A DNA stretch of 64,000 bases from UBA3792 sp045114775 (GTDB taxonomy: Bacteria > Bacillota > Clostridia > Christensenellales > CAG-138). Numbering within the stretch: the stretch's first letter is position 1; every line of letters begins with the position of its first letter. Of the stretch, positions 16,924 to 24,593 are shown in pieces. The notes beneath the pieces were generated by a model. That model ran no database searches. It was not told the origin of the DNA and saw only the letters and a program-made list of their open reading frames with translations. The stretch is from NCBI GenBank assembly GCA_045114775.1, contig JBGULC010000012.1, positions 165,462 to 229,461 of the forward strand, in the 5' to 3' direction. Made by a program: the position numbers and the translations under genes.

Positions 16924-16988
16924 TGCCGCATGCATCCGACAATTCGGCGTCCCCGATTGTATGTATAGTGAAAGGAGGGCAAGGCAAT

Positions 16989-17486
16989 ATGAAAAATCCT
17001 TTGTTGCGTACGGACAAAGAGATTACGGAGCTCTATGCGCGCCATAAAAGCACGGTCTACCGTGTCTGCTTTGCTTACCTCAAAAACCCCGCCGATACCG
17101 AGGACGCCGTTTCGGAGACCTTTTTCCGGCTGATCAAGAGCGCTCCCGCGTTCGAGAGTGCAAAACACGAAAAGGCATGGCTCATCCGCACCGCGTCGAA
17201 CGTGTGCAAAAACCAGTTGAAGCATTGGTGGCGAAGGCGTGAGGACATCGAGCGTTTTTATGATCTTCCCGACAGGGAAAGGATCGAAACAAACGATGTT
17301 CTGGAAGCTGTCCTGGCGCTTCCGGACCGGTACAAAGCCGCGGTGTATCTGTATTATTACGAGGGCTATACCGGCGCAGAGATCGCAGGGATTTTGAAGC
17401 AGCCACAGTCGACCGTCCGTAATCATCTGCGCGAGGCGCGCGCGATCCTCAAAGAAAGGTTAGGTGATGTTTTCGATGAAGAATGA
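16989..17486 (+). CDS. RNA polymerase sigma factor, ECF/sigma-70 family
   Basis: A 165-residue sigma factor. Region 2 (ELYARHKSTVYRVCFAYLKNPADTEDAVSETFFRL) and region 4 (LPDRYKAAVYLYYYEGYTGAEIAGILKQPQSTVRNHLREAR) are clear, with a short linker and no region 3. The start at MKNPLL is fixed by AGGAGG 10 bases upstream; the open frame further upstream lies in repeats. The stop overlaps the next gene by about 20 bases, so the sigma factor and its membrane partner are translationally coupled. The downstream regulon is unknown. Confidence 0.92.
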   Translation: MKNPLLRTDKEITELYARHKSTVYRVCFAYLKNPADTEDAVSETFFRLIKSAPAFESAKHEKAWLIRTASNVCKNQLKHWWRRREDIERFYDLPDRERIETNDVLEAVLALPDRYKAAVYLYYYEGYTGAEIAGILKQPQSTVRNHLREARAILKERLGDVFDEE

Positions 17487-18228
17487 TCTTGTCATTGCTG
17501 CATGGAACGCGATCGAACCGAACGATTCGCAGGATGCGCGGATCCTGTCCGCGATTCTTTCGGCGAACCGTTCCGAACGCAAAAGAAAGGAGAAAACGAT
17601 GCTGCATACTAAAAAGCTTCTGATCCCTGCCGTCTGTCTGGTGCTGCTAGCCGTCGTCGGCATTGTGGGGATCCGACTGAACTGGTTTACCGCAAGCCGG
17701 GAGCCAATAGAAGCGGAAAGCGAAGGCGCCCCGGTCAACGACACGGAATGCAAAGTGCCGAACCCCATTCTGGATGAAGAACTCGATGCCGCGTTCGGAT
17801 ACCTGTTCCCGACCGAGATCGAAGAAGGGTATGCTCTGACTGAGGACGGCTTCAATTTATACAGCGACGGCGCCGACGCGCTTCACGCCGAGCGTCGCGT
17901 ATTGAAGGCAACCTATTACAACGAAGAATTGGACGATACACTGCTCATACAAGTCGCGCCGAGCGCCTATTTCGGCGGATACCTCAAAAACATGCCTTAC
18001 GGCGTCGTGCAATACGGAGACCCGCAGACCGACGGGACACGGTCCTCCATGATCTTTTTCGAGAACGACGGGATCACGATCCTATACCAGTTCGGAAAAA
18101 CGGATATCGCCGCATTGGACGCGGAAGCCGCCGAACGCTTCTACGCCATGGTCCACTCGGCAAGATACTTCTACCGTATCTCCCCCGCCGAAAGCGAGGA
18201 AAACGACGAAATAGATATTGACGGATGA
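17467..18228 (+). CDS. Putative membrane anti-sigma partner protein
   Basis: About 253 residues with one transmembrane helix (near residues 50-70, LLIPAVCLVLLAVVGIVGI), a short cytoplasmic part that would face the sigma factor, and an outer domain of about 175 residues with no recognised fold. Starts at 17467 or 17476 are both possible; both overlap the sigma gene. The arrangement (ECF sigma followed by a single-pass protein) indicates an anti-sigma factor. It lacks an obvious zinc-binding HxxxCxxC motif. Confidence 0.7.
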   Translation: MFSMKNDLVIAAWNAIEPNDSQDARILSAILSANRSERKRKEKTMLHTKKLLIPAVCLVLLAVVGIVGIRLNWFTASREPIEAESEGAPVNDTECKVPNPILDEELDAAFGYLFPTEIEEGYALTEDGFNLYSDGADALHAERRVLKATYYNEELDDTLLIQVAPSAYFGGYLKNMPYGVVQYGDPQTDGTRSSMIFFENDGITILYQFGKTDIAALDAEAAERFYAMVHSARYFYRISPAESEENDEIDIDG

Positions 18229-18246
18229 TACGCCGCATTATGATAG

Positions 18247-18276
18247 CAGCCGCCCGGTCGGACGGCTGTTGTTTTT
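18247..18276 (+). terminator. Terminator of the first ECF sigma operon
   Basis: CAGCCG / CGGCTG stem with a GC-rich 10-base loop, followed by TTGTTTTTAT. It sits 18 bases after the anti-sigma stop and against the convergent hemW end. Confidence 0.75.
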
Positions 18277-19441
18277 ATCGCAAAAAGTCGATTAAGCGGC
18301 GTTCGCGGAAATCGCGCAGGACAGAATCGAGATGGTCCATGCCAAGCGGCGTCAGGCGCAGACAGGCGGGATCGGAATGATCCCAGAAGCCGAAGCGATC
18401 GTTCTTGTCGTAGGCTTCCTTATAGGTCTCGATCACGTCGCAGCCGAAGCGGTCGAAAAACGCCTTGCGGTCGATGCCGGATGTTAAGCGCAGGCCGAGC
18501 ATCACGGACTCGAACATCTGCTCGAAGGTGTTCGTGAGGATGTGCTCCGCGCGCGGAAGCCTGCCCTTATCGAGCTTTTTGAGATACGCCGGAATGCTGC
18601 TTTCATTTGAAAACCGCACCCAAAAGCCGTCCTCGACCATCGAGGAATGCGCGGCAACGCCGAGCCCCAGATACGGCTCGTTGTGCCAGTAAATGAGGTT
18701 GTGGCGGCATTCGAAGCCCGGCTTTGCAAAGTTAGAAACCTCATAGCGGTGATAGCCGAGCTCATCGAGCAGCGCCATGCCCGCGTCCTCCATGTCCGCG
18801 ACGGCGTCCGGATCGGGCAGCGTTTCGCGCCCGGCAATTACGTCGTCATAAAGCGGCGTACCCTCTTCGAGGATCAGCGAATACGCGGAGATATGCGTGG
18901 GCTCGAGCGCAGCGACGGTGCGGATCGCGTCGAGATAATCCGCTTGCGTTTGCCCCGGCAGTCCGTGCATCAGGTCGATGTTGATATTCGCAAAGCCCGC
19001 GTCACGCGCGGCAGAATAGGTTGCAAGAAATTCCTCGTAGGTATGCACGCGCCCGATGCGGGATAGAAGCGCATTCTGCGTCGCCTGCAGACCGATCGAA
19101 AGGCGGTTGAAGCCCGCGTCGCGCAGCCTTTTCAAACCGTCGAACCCGATCGTTTTCGGGTTGCATTCAATCGAGATCTCCGCGTCCGGCTCGACCGGAA
19201 ACGCGGTTCTGATCGCATCGAGGATCGCGCAAAGGTCCTCCGCGGGCAGGATCGTCGGCGTGCCCCCGCCGAAGAACACGGTTTTCACGCGCGCGTCCGG
19301 GTATTTTGCCCGGGACAGCGCGATCTCCTGTTCCAAGGCAGAGCGATACCGCCCCGCGGTTTCGTCGATCGGGATCGAACAGAAATCGCAGTAGCGGCAT
19401 TTCCGGATACAGTATGGGATATGTACGTAGACGCCGATCAT
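18275..19441 (-). CDS. hemW: Radical SAM heme chaperone HemW (coproporphyrinogen III oxidase-like)
   Basis: A 388-residue radical SAM protein. The 4Fe-4S motif is CIRKCRYC near residues 11-18 (C-x3-C-x2-C), preceded by GVYVHIPYC; the glycine-rich FFGGGTPTILP SAM segment follows, with the HemW C-terminal domain containing RHNLIYWHNEPYLGLGVAAHS. Proteins of this group were first called HemN but act in heme delivery. The start ATG overlaps the lepA stop (ATGA), and the lepA-hemW order is widespread in Bacillota, often upstream of hrcA; here hrcA is nearby but separate. Confidence 0.95.
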   Translation of the reverse strand: MIGVYVHIPYCIRKCRYCDFCSIPIDETAGRYRSALEQEIALSRAKYPDARVKTVFFGGGTPTILPAEDLCAILDAIRTAFPVEPDAEISIECNPKTIGFDGLKRLRDAGFNRLSIGLQATQNALLSRIGRVHTYEEFLATYSAARDAGFANINIDLMHGLPGQTQADYLDAIRTVAALEPTHISAYSLILEEGTPLYDDVIAGRETLPDPDAVADMEDAGMALLDELGYHRYEVSNFAKPGFECRHNLIYWHNEPYLGLGVAAHSSMVEDGFWVRFSNESSIPAYLKKLDKGRLPRAEHILTNTFEQMFESVMLGLRLTSGIDRKAFFDRFGCDVIETYKEAYDKNDRFGFWDHSDPACLRLTPLGMDHLDSVLRDFRERRLIDFLR

Positions 19442-21243
19442 CCGTTGATGCGCAGCACGCTCATAAAGGCGTCGCTCGGCACGGCGACGGAGCCGACCTG
19501 CCGCATGCGCTTCTTGCCTTCCTTCTGCTTCTCCAAAAGCTTCTTTTTGCGCGTGATGTCGCCGCCGTAGCACTTCGCCAGAACGTCCTTGCGGACCGCC
19601 TTGACCGTCTCGCGGGCGATGATCTTGCTGCCGATCGCCGCCTGGATCGGGATCTCGAACTGCTGACGCGGAATGACGTCCTTGAGCTTTTCGGCAACGG
19701 CGCGGCCCTTCGCATACGCGCGATCCTTATGCACGATCGTGGTCAGCGCGTCGCACATCTCCCCGTTTAAGAGGAAGTCGAGCCGCACGAGATCGCTCTT
19801 TGCGTAGCCCGAAAGCTCGTAGTCGAACGAGGCATAGCCGCGGCTTCTGGATTTCAGGCTGTCGAAGAAGTCGTAGATGATCTCGTTCAGCGGCAGGATA
19901 TAGTGCAGGTTCACGCGGTCCGCCTCGATGTACTGCATATCGACGAACGTACCGCGGTTGTTCTGACAGAGCTCCATGATCGTGCCGACATACTCGGACG
20001 GGGTCATGATCGTGGCTTTCACGATCGGCTCCTCCATGTAGTCGATCTCCGCCGCGTTCGGCAGGTTGGAGGGGTTGTCGATGACGATCCTCTGTCCGTC
20101 GAGCGTATAAACGTGGTACACGACCGACGGCGCTGTGGTGACGAGGTCGAGGTCGAACTCGCGCTCGAGCCGTTCGGTGATGATCTCCATGTGCAATAGG
20201 CCGAGGAACCCGCAGCGGAAGCCGTAGCCCAGCGCGGCGGACGTCTCGTGCTCGTAGCTTAAAGACGCGTCGTTCAGCTTCAGCTTGTCGAGCGCCTCCT
20301 TGAGATCGTCGTAGTGCGCGCCGTCCGCGGGGTACACGCCGCAGAAGACCATCGAGTTCGCCTGCTTGTAGCCGGGCAGCGCATCCTTGGCAGGGCGTCC
20401 CGCTTCGGTGATCGTGTCGCCGACCTTCGTTTCCGCGACGCTCTTGATCGACGCGGCAATATAGCCGACCTCGCCCGCGGTCAGGGAATCCACCGGCTTC
20501 CACGTCGGCGCAAACACGCCGACCTCGGTGACGTCGAATTCGCTGCCGCTCGCCATCATACGGATGCGCGTGCCGGGCTTCACGGTGCCGTCGAACACGC
20601 GCACGTAGGACAGCGCGCCCTTGTAGTTGTCGTAAAGGCAGTCGAAGATCAGCGCTTTCAGCGGCGCGTCCGGATCGCCGGTCGGCGCGGGGACGGTGTC
20701 GACGATGCGCGAAAGGACCTCGCCGACGTTCTCTCCCGTCTTTGCCGAAATACACGGCGCGTCCTCGGCGGGAATGCCGATGACGTCCTCGATCTCCTTC
20801 TTGACGCGCTCGGGCTCGGCGCTCGGCAGATCGACCTTGTTGATGACCGGGAGCACTTCAAGCCCGTTGTCGACCGCGAGGTAGACGTTTGCAAGCGTCT
20901 GCGCCTCGATGCCCTGCGTCGCGTCGACGACCAGCACCGCGCCTTCGCACGCCGCAAGCGCTCTCGATACCTCGTAATTAAAGTCGACGTGGCCCGGCGT
21001 GTCGATCAGGTTGAACATATAGGTCTTGCCGTCGGTATGGTGATAGAACATGCGCACGGCGCTCGCTTTGATCGTGATGCCGCGCTCGCGTTCGATGTCC
21101 ATGGAATCCAGAAGCTGCTCCTCCATGTCGCGCTTGGCGACGGTGTCGGTCAGCTCCATCATGCGGTCCGCGAGCGTGCTCTTGCCGTGGTCGATGTGCG
21201 CAATGATCGAAAAATTGCGAATGAGGTTGGGATCGAAATTCAT
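19438..21243 (-). CDS. lepA: Elongation factor 4 (LepA, back-translocase GTPase)
   Basis: A 601-residue translational GTPase. AHIDHGKSTLADRM (P-loop), RGITIKASAV (switch I), DTPGHVDF (G3) and NKVDLPSAEP (G4) are intact, followed by domain II, the EF-G-like domains III and V and the LepA-specific C-terminal domain with KGRAVAEKLKDVIPRQQFEIPIQAAIG. The start at MNFDPN has GGAGG 7 bases upstream; upstream extension is not needed. Coupled to hemW by a 4-base overlap. Confidence 0.98.
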   Translation of the reverse strand: MNFDPNLIRNFSIIAHIDHGKSTLADRMMELTDTVAKRDMEEQLLDSMDIERERGITIKASAVRMFYHHTDGKTYMFNLIDTPGHVDFNYEVSRALAACEGAVLVVDATQGIEAQTLANVYLAVDNGLEVLPVINKVDLPSAEPERVKKEIEDVIGIPAEDAPCISAKTGENVGEVLSRIVDTVPAPTGDPDAPLKALIFDCLYDNYKGALSYVRVFDGTVKPGTRIRMMASGSEFDVTEVGVFAPTWKPVDSLTAGEVGYIAASIKSVAETKVGDTITEAGRPAKDALPGYKQANSMVFCGVYPADGAHYDDLKEALDKLKLNDASLSYEHETSAALGYGFRCGFLGLLHMEIITERLEREFDLDLVTTAPSVVYHVYTLDGQRIVIDNPSNLPNAAEIDYMEEPIVKATIMTPSEYVGTIMELCQNNRGTFVDMQYIEADRVNLHYILPLNEIIYDFFDSLKSRSRGYASFDYELSGYAKSDLVRLDFLLNGEMCDALTTIVHKDRAYAKGRAVAEKLKDVIPRQQFEIPIQAAIGSKIIARETVKAVRKDVLAKCYGGDITRKKKLLEKQKEGKKRMRQVGSVAVPSDAFMSVLRING

Positions 21244-21297
21244 AAAAGTCCTCCGGAATGGTACGGCGTGCCGACGCCGTCTCCATAAGTACTCATT

Positions 21298-21326
21298 ATT
21301 GTACATTACCGTTGCCAAAATTGCAA
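21298..21326 (-). promoter_or_regulatory. Promoter of lepA-hemW
   Basis: Minus-strand TTGCAA, 17-base spacer, TACAAT. It overlaps the plus-strand promoter of the LUD gene, so the two probably exclude each other. Confidence 0.65.
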
Positions 21327-21341
21327 GAAGTGTGATACAAT
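21312..21341 (+). promoter_or_regulatory. Promoter of the LUD-mazG pair
   Basis: TTGCCA, 18-base spacer, TACAAT, 29 bases before the start codon; overlaps the divergent lepA promoter. Confidence 0.6.
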
Positions 21342-21370
21342 CGAAACAAGCAAGATTCGGAGGTGGACAC

Positions 21371-21982
21371 ATGCAATACGATCTCAATGCCGTCGCAAAG
21401 CGTCTCAACGAACGCGGCTTCCTCACAGACGTCTGCAAAACGCCCGAGGAGGCGAAGGAACTGATTCTGAACTACATCGGCGACCGCTCCGTCGGCATCG
21501 CGGGCTCGGCGACTGTGCGCGATCTCGGGCTCTATGAAGCGCTGACCGAGCGCGGCAACACGGTCTGGTGGCACTGGAAGGTCGAAAAGCCGCAGGTTGA
21601 GCAGACGCGCATCAACGCGATCGCCGCGGACGTGTATCTGTGCTCTTCGAATGCGATCACCGAGGACGGACGGCTCATCAACATCGACGGCACCGGCAAC
21701 CGCCTTGCGGGCATGATCTACGGGCCGAAGACGGTCATCCTCGCGGTCGGCAGAAACAAGCTCGTCAAGGACTACGACGAAGCGATCGCGCGGATCAAGC
21801 GCGACGCCTGCGGGCCGAACGCGCGGCGGCAAGGTTTCAAAACGCCTTGCTCGATCGACAACGTCTGCCGCGACTGCCGCCCGCCGGTGCGTATGTGCAA
21901 CGTGACCGCGATCACGGAATACCCGTCGCGCCGCCATCAGGCGTTCCGCATCGTGCTGATCGACGAGGATATGGGCTTATGA
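21371..21982 (+). CDS. LUD domain protein (LutC/YkgG-like)
   Basis: A 203-residue protein of the LUD (lactate utilisation) fold: SVGIAGSATVRDLGLYEALTERGNTVWWHW, then ADVYLCSSNAITEDGRLINIDGTGNRLAGMIYGPKTVILAVGRNKLV, the conserved core. Short stand-alone members such as this (DUF162 group) lack the iron-sulfur LutB partner, and none is nearby. Cysteines cluster near the C-terminus (CSIDNVCRDCRPPVRMC), suggestive of metal or Fe-S binding. GGAGG lies 7 bases before the start. The stop overlaps the next gene (ATGA). Confidence 0.88.
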   Translation: MQYDLNAVAKRLNERGFLTDVCKTPEEAKELILNYIGDRSVGIAGSATVRDLGLYEALTERGNTVWWHWKVEKPQVEQTRINAIAADVYLCSSNAITEDGRLINIDGTGNRLAGMIYGPKTVILAVGRNKLVKDYDEAIARIKRDACGPNARRQGFKTPCSIDNVCRDCRPPVRMCNVTAITEYPSRRHQAFRIVLIDEDMGL

Positions 21983-22314
21983 CGATCAACGAGTATCAGA
22001 AGCTTGCCATGACGACCCTGAACCCGGCGCTTTCCGAAAAGGAAGTTCTGCTGAACGGCGTCATGGGGCTTTGCGGCGAATCGGGCGAGGCAATCGACCT
22101 CGTCAAGAAATGGATGATGCAGGGACACGAGCTCGACAAGGCGCATCTTGCAAAGGAGCTCGGCGACGTCGCGTGGTACCTTGCCGAGACCGCGACCGCG
22201 ATCGGCTACGACCTGGAAACCATCCTGCAGAATAACATTGACAAGCTGAAAGCCCGCTATCCCGAAGGCTTCACCGCCGATCGCTCAATGCACAGAAAAA
22301 ACGGAGACGAATAA
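21979..22314 (+). CDS. MazG-like nucleotide pyrophosphohydrolase
   Basis: A 111-residue all-alpha NTP pyrophosphohydrolase. The metal-binding pattern is visible as GLCGESGEAIDLVKKW and KELGDVAWYLAE (ExxE12-28ExxD type). Such single-domain proteins hydrolyse non-canonical or surplus NTPs to NMP and PPi. Translationally coupled to the LUD gene; the functional link between the two is unclear. The last codons form half of an AAACGGAG/CTCCGTTT hairpin (22299-22325). Confidence 0.88.
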   Translation: MTINEYQKLAMTTLNPALSEKEVLLNGVMGLCGESGEAIDLVKKWMMQGHELDKAHLAKELGDVAWYLAETATAIGYDLETILQNNIDKLKARYPEGFTADRSMHRKNGDE

Positions 22315-22328
22315 CGCCTCCGTTTCAT

Positions 22329-22460
22329 GCCCTGTCGGGCAAGTGATATCTGTCTCAAACAGGTGATATCCGCTGCGCGGGTGATATCGCCCTGCGGGCG
22401 GTGATATATTCCCTTCGGGAATGTTCAGGATGATTCTCCTCGCGGAGAATCTCTTTTTTT
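22329..22460. repeat. Small-hairpin array with GTGATAT linkers, ending in a terminator (array A)
   Basis: GTGATATC occurs at 22343, 22363 and 22381 and GTGATATA at 22401. Between the copies lie different short hairpins: TGCCC-TGTC-GGGCA before the first, TGT..ACA, CCGC-TG-CGCGG, GCCC-TGC-GGGC and TTCCC-TTC-GGGAA. The last module, GATTCTCC-TCGC-GGAGAATC followed by TC and seven Ts (22432-22460), is a true intrinsic terminator for the LUD-mazG operon. Periods are 18-20 bases. Confidence 0.8.
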
Positions 22461-22483
22461 GCGCGGGAAGCTATGGTGCGTTC

Positions 22484-22575
22484 TTGCCCTCCCTGTGTAA
22501 GGGAGGGTGGGTTTTGCAAAGCAAAAGCCGGAAGGGTTGTTGCCTACGCGCACCTCATCCACAGGAGAGCCAGGA
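22484..22575. repeat. Two-hairpin repeat unit with a worn partner
   Basis: A forward unit 22484-22542: CCCTCCC/GGGAGGG hairpin with a TGTGTAA loop, second hairpin TTTTGC-AAA-GCAAAA, tail GGAAGGGTTGTTG. A truncated reverse unit (CACAGGAGAGCC) follows at 22551-22575. Together with arrays A and C it fills the 22315-22668 gap; no gene seen. Confidence 0.7.
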
Positions 22576-22585
22576 TGTCATCCGT

Positions 22586-22655
22586 GATTCTCCATCGGAG
22601 AATCTTCCTTCACATGCTCGAAGAGCATTTTTCACCCGCCGAAGGCGGTTATCAT
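22586..22655. repeat. Small-hairpin array (array C)
   Basis: GATTCTCC-ATC-GGAGAATC, CTTCAC, ATGCTC-GAA-GAGCAT, TTTTCAC, CCGCC-GAA-GGCGG, TTATCAT. It lies directly after the stop of the DUF6034 gene on its right, in the 3' untranslated region, and matches array B module by module. Confidence 0.75.
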
Positions 22656-22668
22656 TGTGGCAAGCCGC

Positions 22669-24234
22669 TCAATAGCCTTTTGTCGGATCGATAATACTGC
22701 CGTCGACGGCGTTGATCACGTACAGCAGCGTATAATCCTCCGGATCGCGCAGGGAGCCGTCCTTCTCCCTCCGCTGCGCGGTCCCGTACAGGCAGTAGGT
22801 CGGAACGAGCAGACCGCGTCCGAGCTCATTCTGCTCCAGCACGCGCCAGAGCCCGAGCTCGATCCGGTCGACGTTGACGACACAGCCGTTGCCGCCGTCG
22901 CTTTCCCATGTCGGGTGCGGGTACTGCACGGGGAAGCGGGTTTTGATGATCTCCCCGATCCGTTCAAACGGCAGCAGCGCCGCGGCGTCCATCAATGTAT
23001 CGAGGACCGTGAGCTTGCCGTTCCAATCGACGCTGAATATACCTTTGTCGTCGATCTCCACGATGATATATTCGTACGCCCATGTCGGTACATAGGTGCG
23101 GGCAAAGAGGTCTTCCCCGCTTTTCCAGATATTGCGCGTCGAACAGCATAAAACGCCGTTTACCTTTCGCATGCAAAGGATCTGATACGCATACTGCGAG
23201 GGATCCGGCTTATAATTTCTGGGGGAACGGTCGTCCCAAAGCGTGATCTGCGTGACGCCGAACTCGTCCGAAAGCCCCGCCTCCCGCAGAAACGCTTCCG
23301 TCATTTCGACGGCTTCGGCGGGCGTCGTTCCGATGAACTGCGCGGCTTCTTCGGGAAGCGGATCGCTGCGCGAAAGCTCGATCGCAAGGTTGCCGAGGGT
23401 ATGCCCGCAGGACATAGCGTCACTCCATCTCAAATAACTCATGCTTGCGTTTTTGTCGACCGGGATCACGCCCCATTCGCCGTGTCCATCGTCCACGACG
23501 ATCGCTTCCTCGTTATCGGTGTCGTTTTTCAGGTGAAAGGTGACGCTGCGCCGCGGATCCTCCGCGTTGTTTCCCGCCATGATCCCAGTGCGTGTCGCCG
23601 TCGCGTCTGTGCCGTCCATGCTGACCATGATGGTGTACAGCGTGCCGTCGCACGGGATCCTTTCGTTCCGGTCGGGTTCATCCGGCGCGTCCCGGTACTG
23701 CTCCTGCAAAGCGGCAATCGCCTCACGCGTTTCCGTCTCGGTCGCGTACTGCTGATCGTCGTTCTTGCCGTCGAGCCAGTCGACCAGATCCTGTATCTCC
23801 GCGGCGATCTCGGATTTGGTACGCTTATGCTGTCCTTCGTCGGCGATGCAGTACATCGTCTCGTCCTTGATGAGCGCGTTCCAAAGCTGCGTTGTAAGCT
23901 TCTGATCAAACCTGCCCGCCTTCACCCGCACAATCGGCATCGACGCGTCAGGTACCAGAATCGGCGCGTCGATCGAGATTTTAATCGCGCCGTCCGTGCT
24001 CTCCGTTTCCATCTCCAATCGCTCCGGGATCCCGTAGATCATATGCAAATCATACGTTTGGATCGCTTTTCCCTCCGTGCCGCCCGCCACGGCAACGGTG
24101 TCGACGCCCTCGCCCCGCGCCATGTCGAGCATCTCCCGCTGATCGCCCTTGTTCACCACAAACTCCGTCTCCGGCGTGGGCTGACATGCACAAAGCAGCA
24201 GCGCTGCAAACAATACAATGATGATTCGTTTCAT
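22669..24234 (-). CDS. DUF6034 family lipoprotein (copy 1)
   Basis: A 521-residue exported protein. The signal peptide MKRIIIVLFAALLLCAC ends in a lipobox, giving a lipid-anchored Cys followed by QPTPETEFVVNKGDQ, the start I associate with DUF6034. The rest is a mixed soluble domain with no known catalytic motif; function unknown. AAGGAG precedes the start by 7 bases. A paralogue of similar length lies upstream in the same direction, sharing the signal peptide, the QPTPETEFVVNKGDQ segment and the C-terminal VINAVDGSIIDPTKGY (VIDPEKGY in the other). Confidence 0.8.
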   Translation of the reverse strand: MKRIIIVLFAALLLCACQPTPETEFVVNKGDQREMLDMARGEGVDTVAVAGGTEGKAIQTYDLHMIYGIPERLEMETESTDGAIKISIDAPILVPDASMPIVRVKAGRFDQKLTTQLWNALIKDETMYCIADEGQHKRTKSEIAAEIQDLVDWLDGKNDDQQYATETETREAIAALQEQYRDAPDEPDRNERIPCDGTLYTIMVSMDGTDATATRTGIMAGNNAEDPRRSVTFHLKNDTDNEEAIVVDDGHGEWGVIPVDKNASMSYLRWSDAMSCGHTLGNLAIELSRSDPLPEEAAQFIGTTPAEAVEMTEAFLREAGLSDEFGVTQITLWDDRSPRNYKPDPSQYAYQILCMRKVNGVLCCSTRNIWKSGEDLFARTYVPTWAYEYIIVEIDDKGIFSVDWNGKLTVLDTLMDAAALLPFERIGEIIKTRFPVQYPHPTWESDGGNGCVVNVDRIELGLWRVLEQNELGRGLLVPTYCLYGTAQRREKDGSLRDPEDYTLLYVINAVDGSIIDPTKGY

Positions 24235-24268
24235 AGTTGACTCCTTTCTTTCGGGGCGTTTCGCTATT

Positions 24269-24394
24269 CTTGGCTCCTCTGTACAATGGGAGCCGTCGAG
24301 CGAAGCGAGACTGAGGGGTTGTAAAGCCGAGTTGCGCAGTCAACAACCCTCCCGGCTCGTTCCTCGCCACCCTCCCTTGCACAGGGAGGGCAAG
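24269..24394. repeat. Paired two-hairpin repeat units, tail-to-tail
   Basis: Forward unit 24269-24322 (GGCTCC..GGGAGCC, second part GTCGAGC-GAA-GCGAGAC, tail CTGAGGGGTTGT) and reverse unit 24341-24394 (CAACAACCC, CCCTCCCTTGCACAGGGAGGG). It occupies the start of the gene-free 24235-24593 gap. Confidence 0.75.
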
Positions 24395-24449
24395 AAACAC
24401 GCTTGCGAATCGCAGCGGGCGACAGTCCCGGCGCCCCGTTCAATCCAAA

Positions 24450-24585
24450 ATTCTCCATCGGAGAATCCACCTTCACATGCTCAAAGAGCATATATCACCC
24501 GCGCAGCGGATATCACATCCCGAAGGGATATATCACGTTCCGCGAATTCGGAACATATCACTGCGGCTGCGTCGCTGACGGCGCA
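24450..24585. repeat. Small-hairpin array with ATATCAC linkers (array B)
   Basis: ATTCTCC-ATC-GGAGAAT, then ATGCTC-AAA-GAGCAT, then ATATCAC linkers at 24492, 24510, 24530 and 24555 separating CCGC-GCA-GCGG, ATCCC-GAA-GGGAT and GTTCC..GGAAC. ATATCAC is the reverse complement of the array A linker, so this array is in the opposite orientation. It ends just after the stop of the second DUF6034 gene. Confidence 0.8.
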
Positions 24586-24593
24586 CAGCGTCG

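Noticed and set aside
16593..16988. N-terminal extension of the first sigma factor
   Set aside because: The frame is open upstream but runs through repeat units, while AGGAGG 10 bases before 16989 gives a normal sigma-factor start.
22329..22460. Possible CRISPR array
   Set aside because: The constant part is only 7-8 bases, the intervening segments are 10-14 bases and themselves palindromic, and no cas genes are present.
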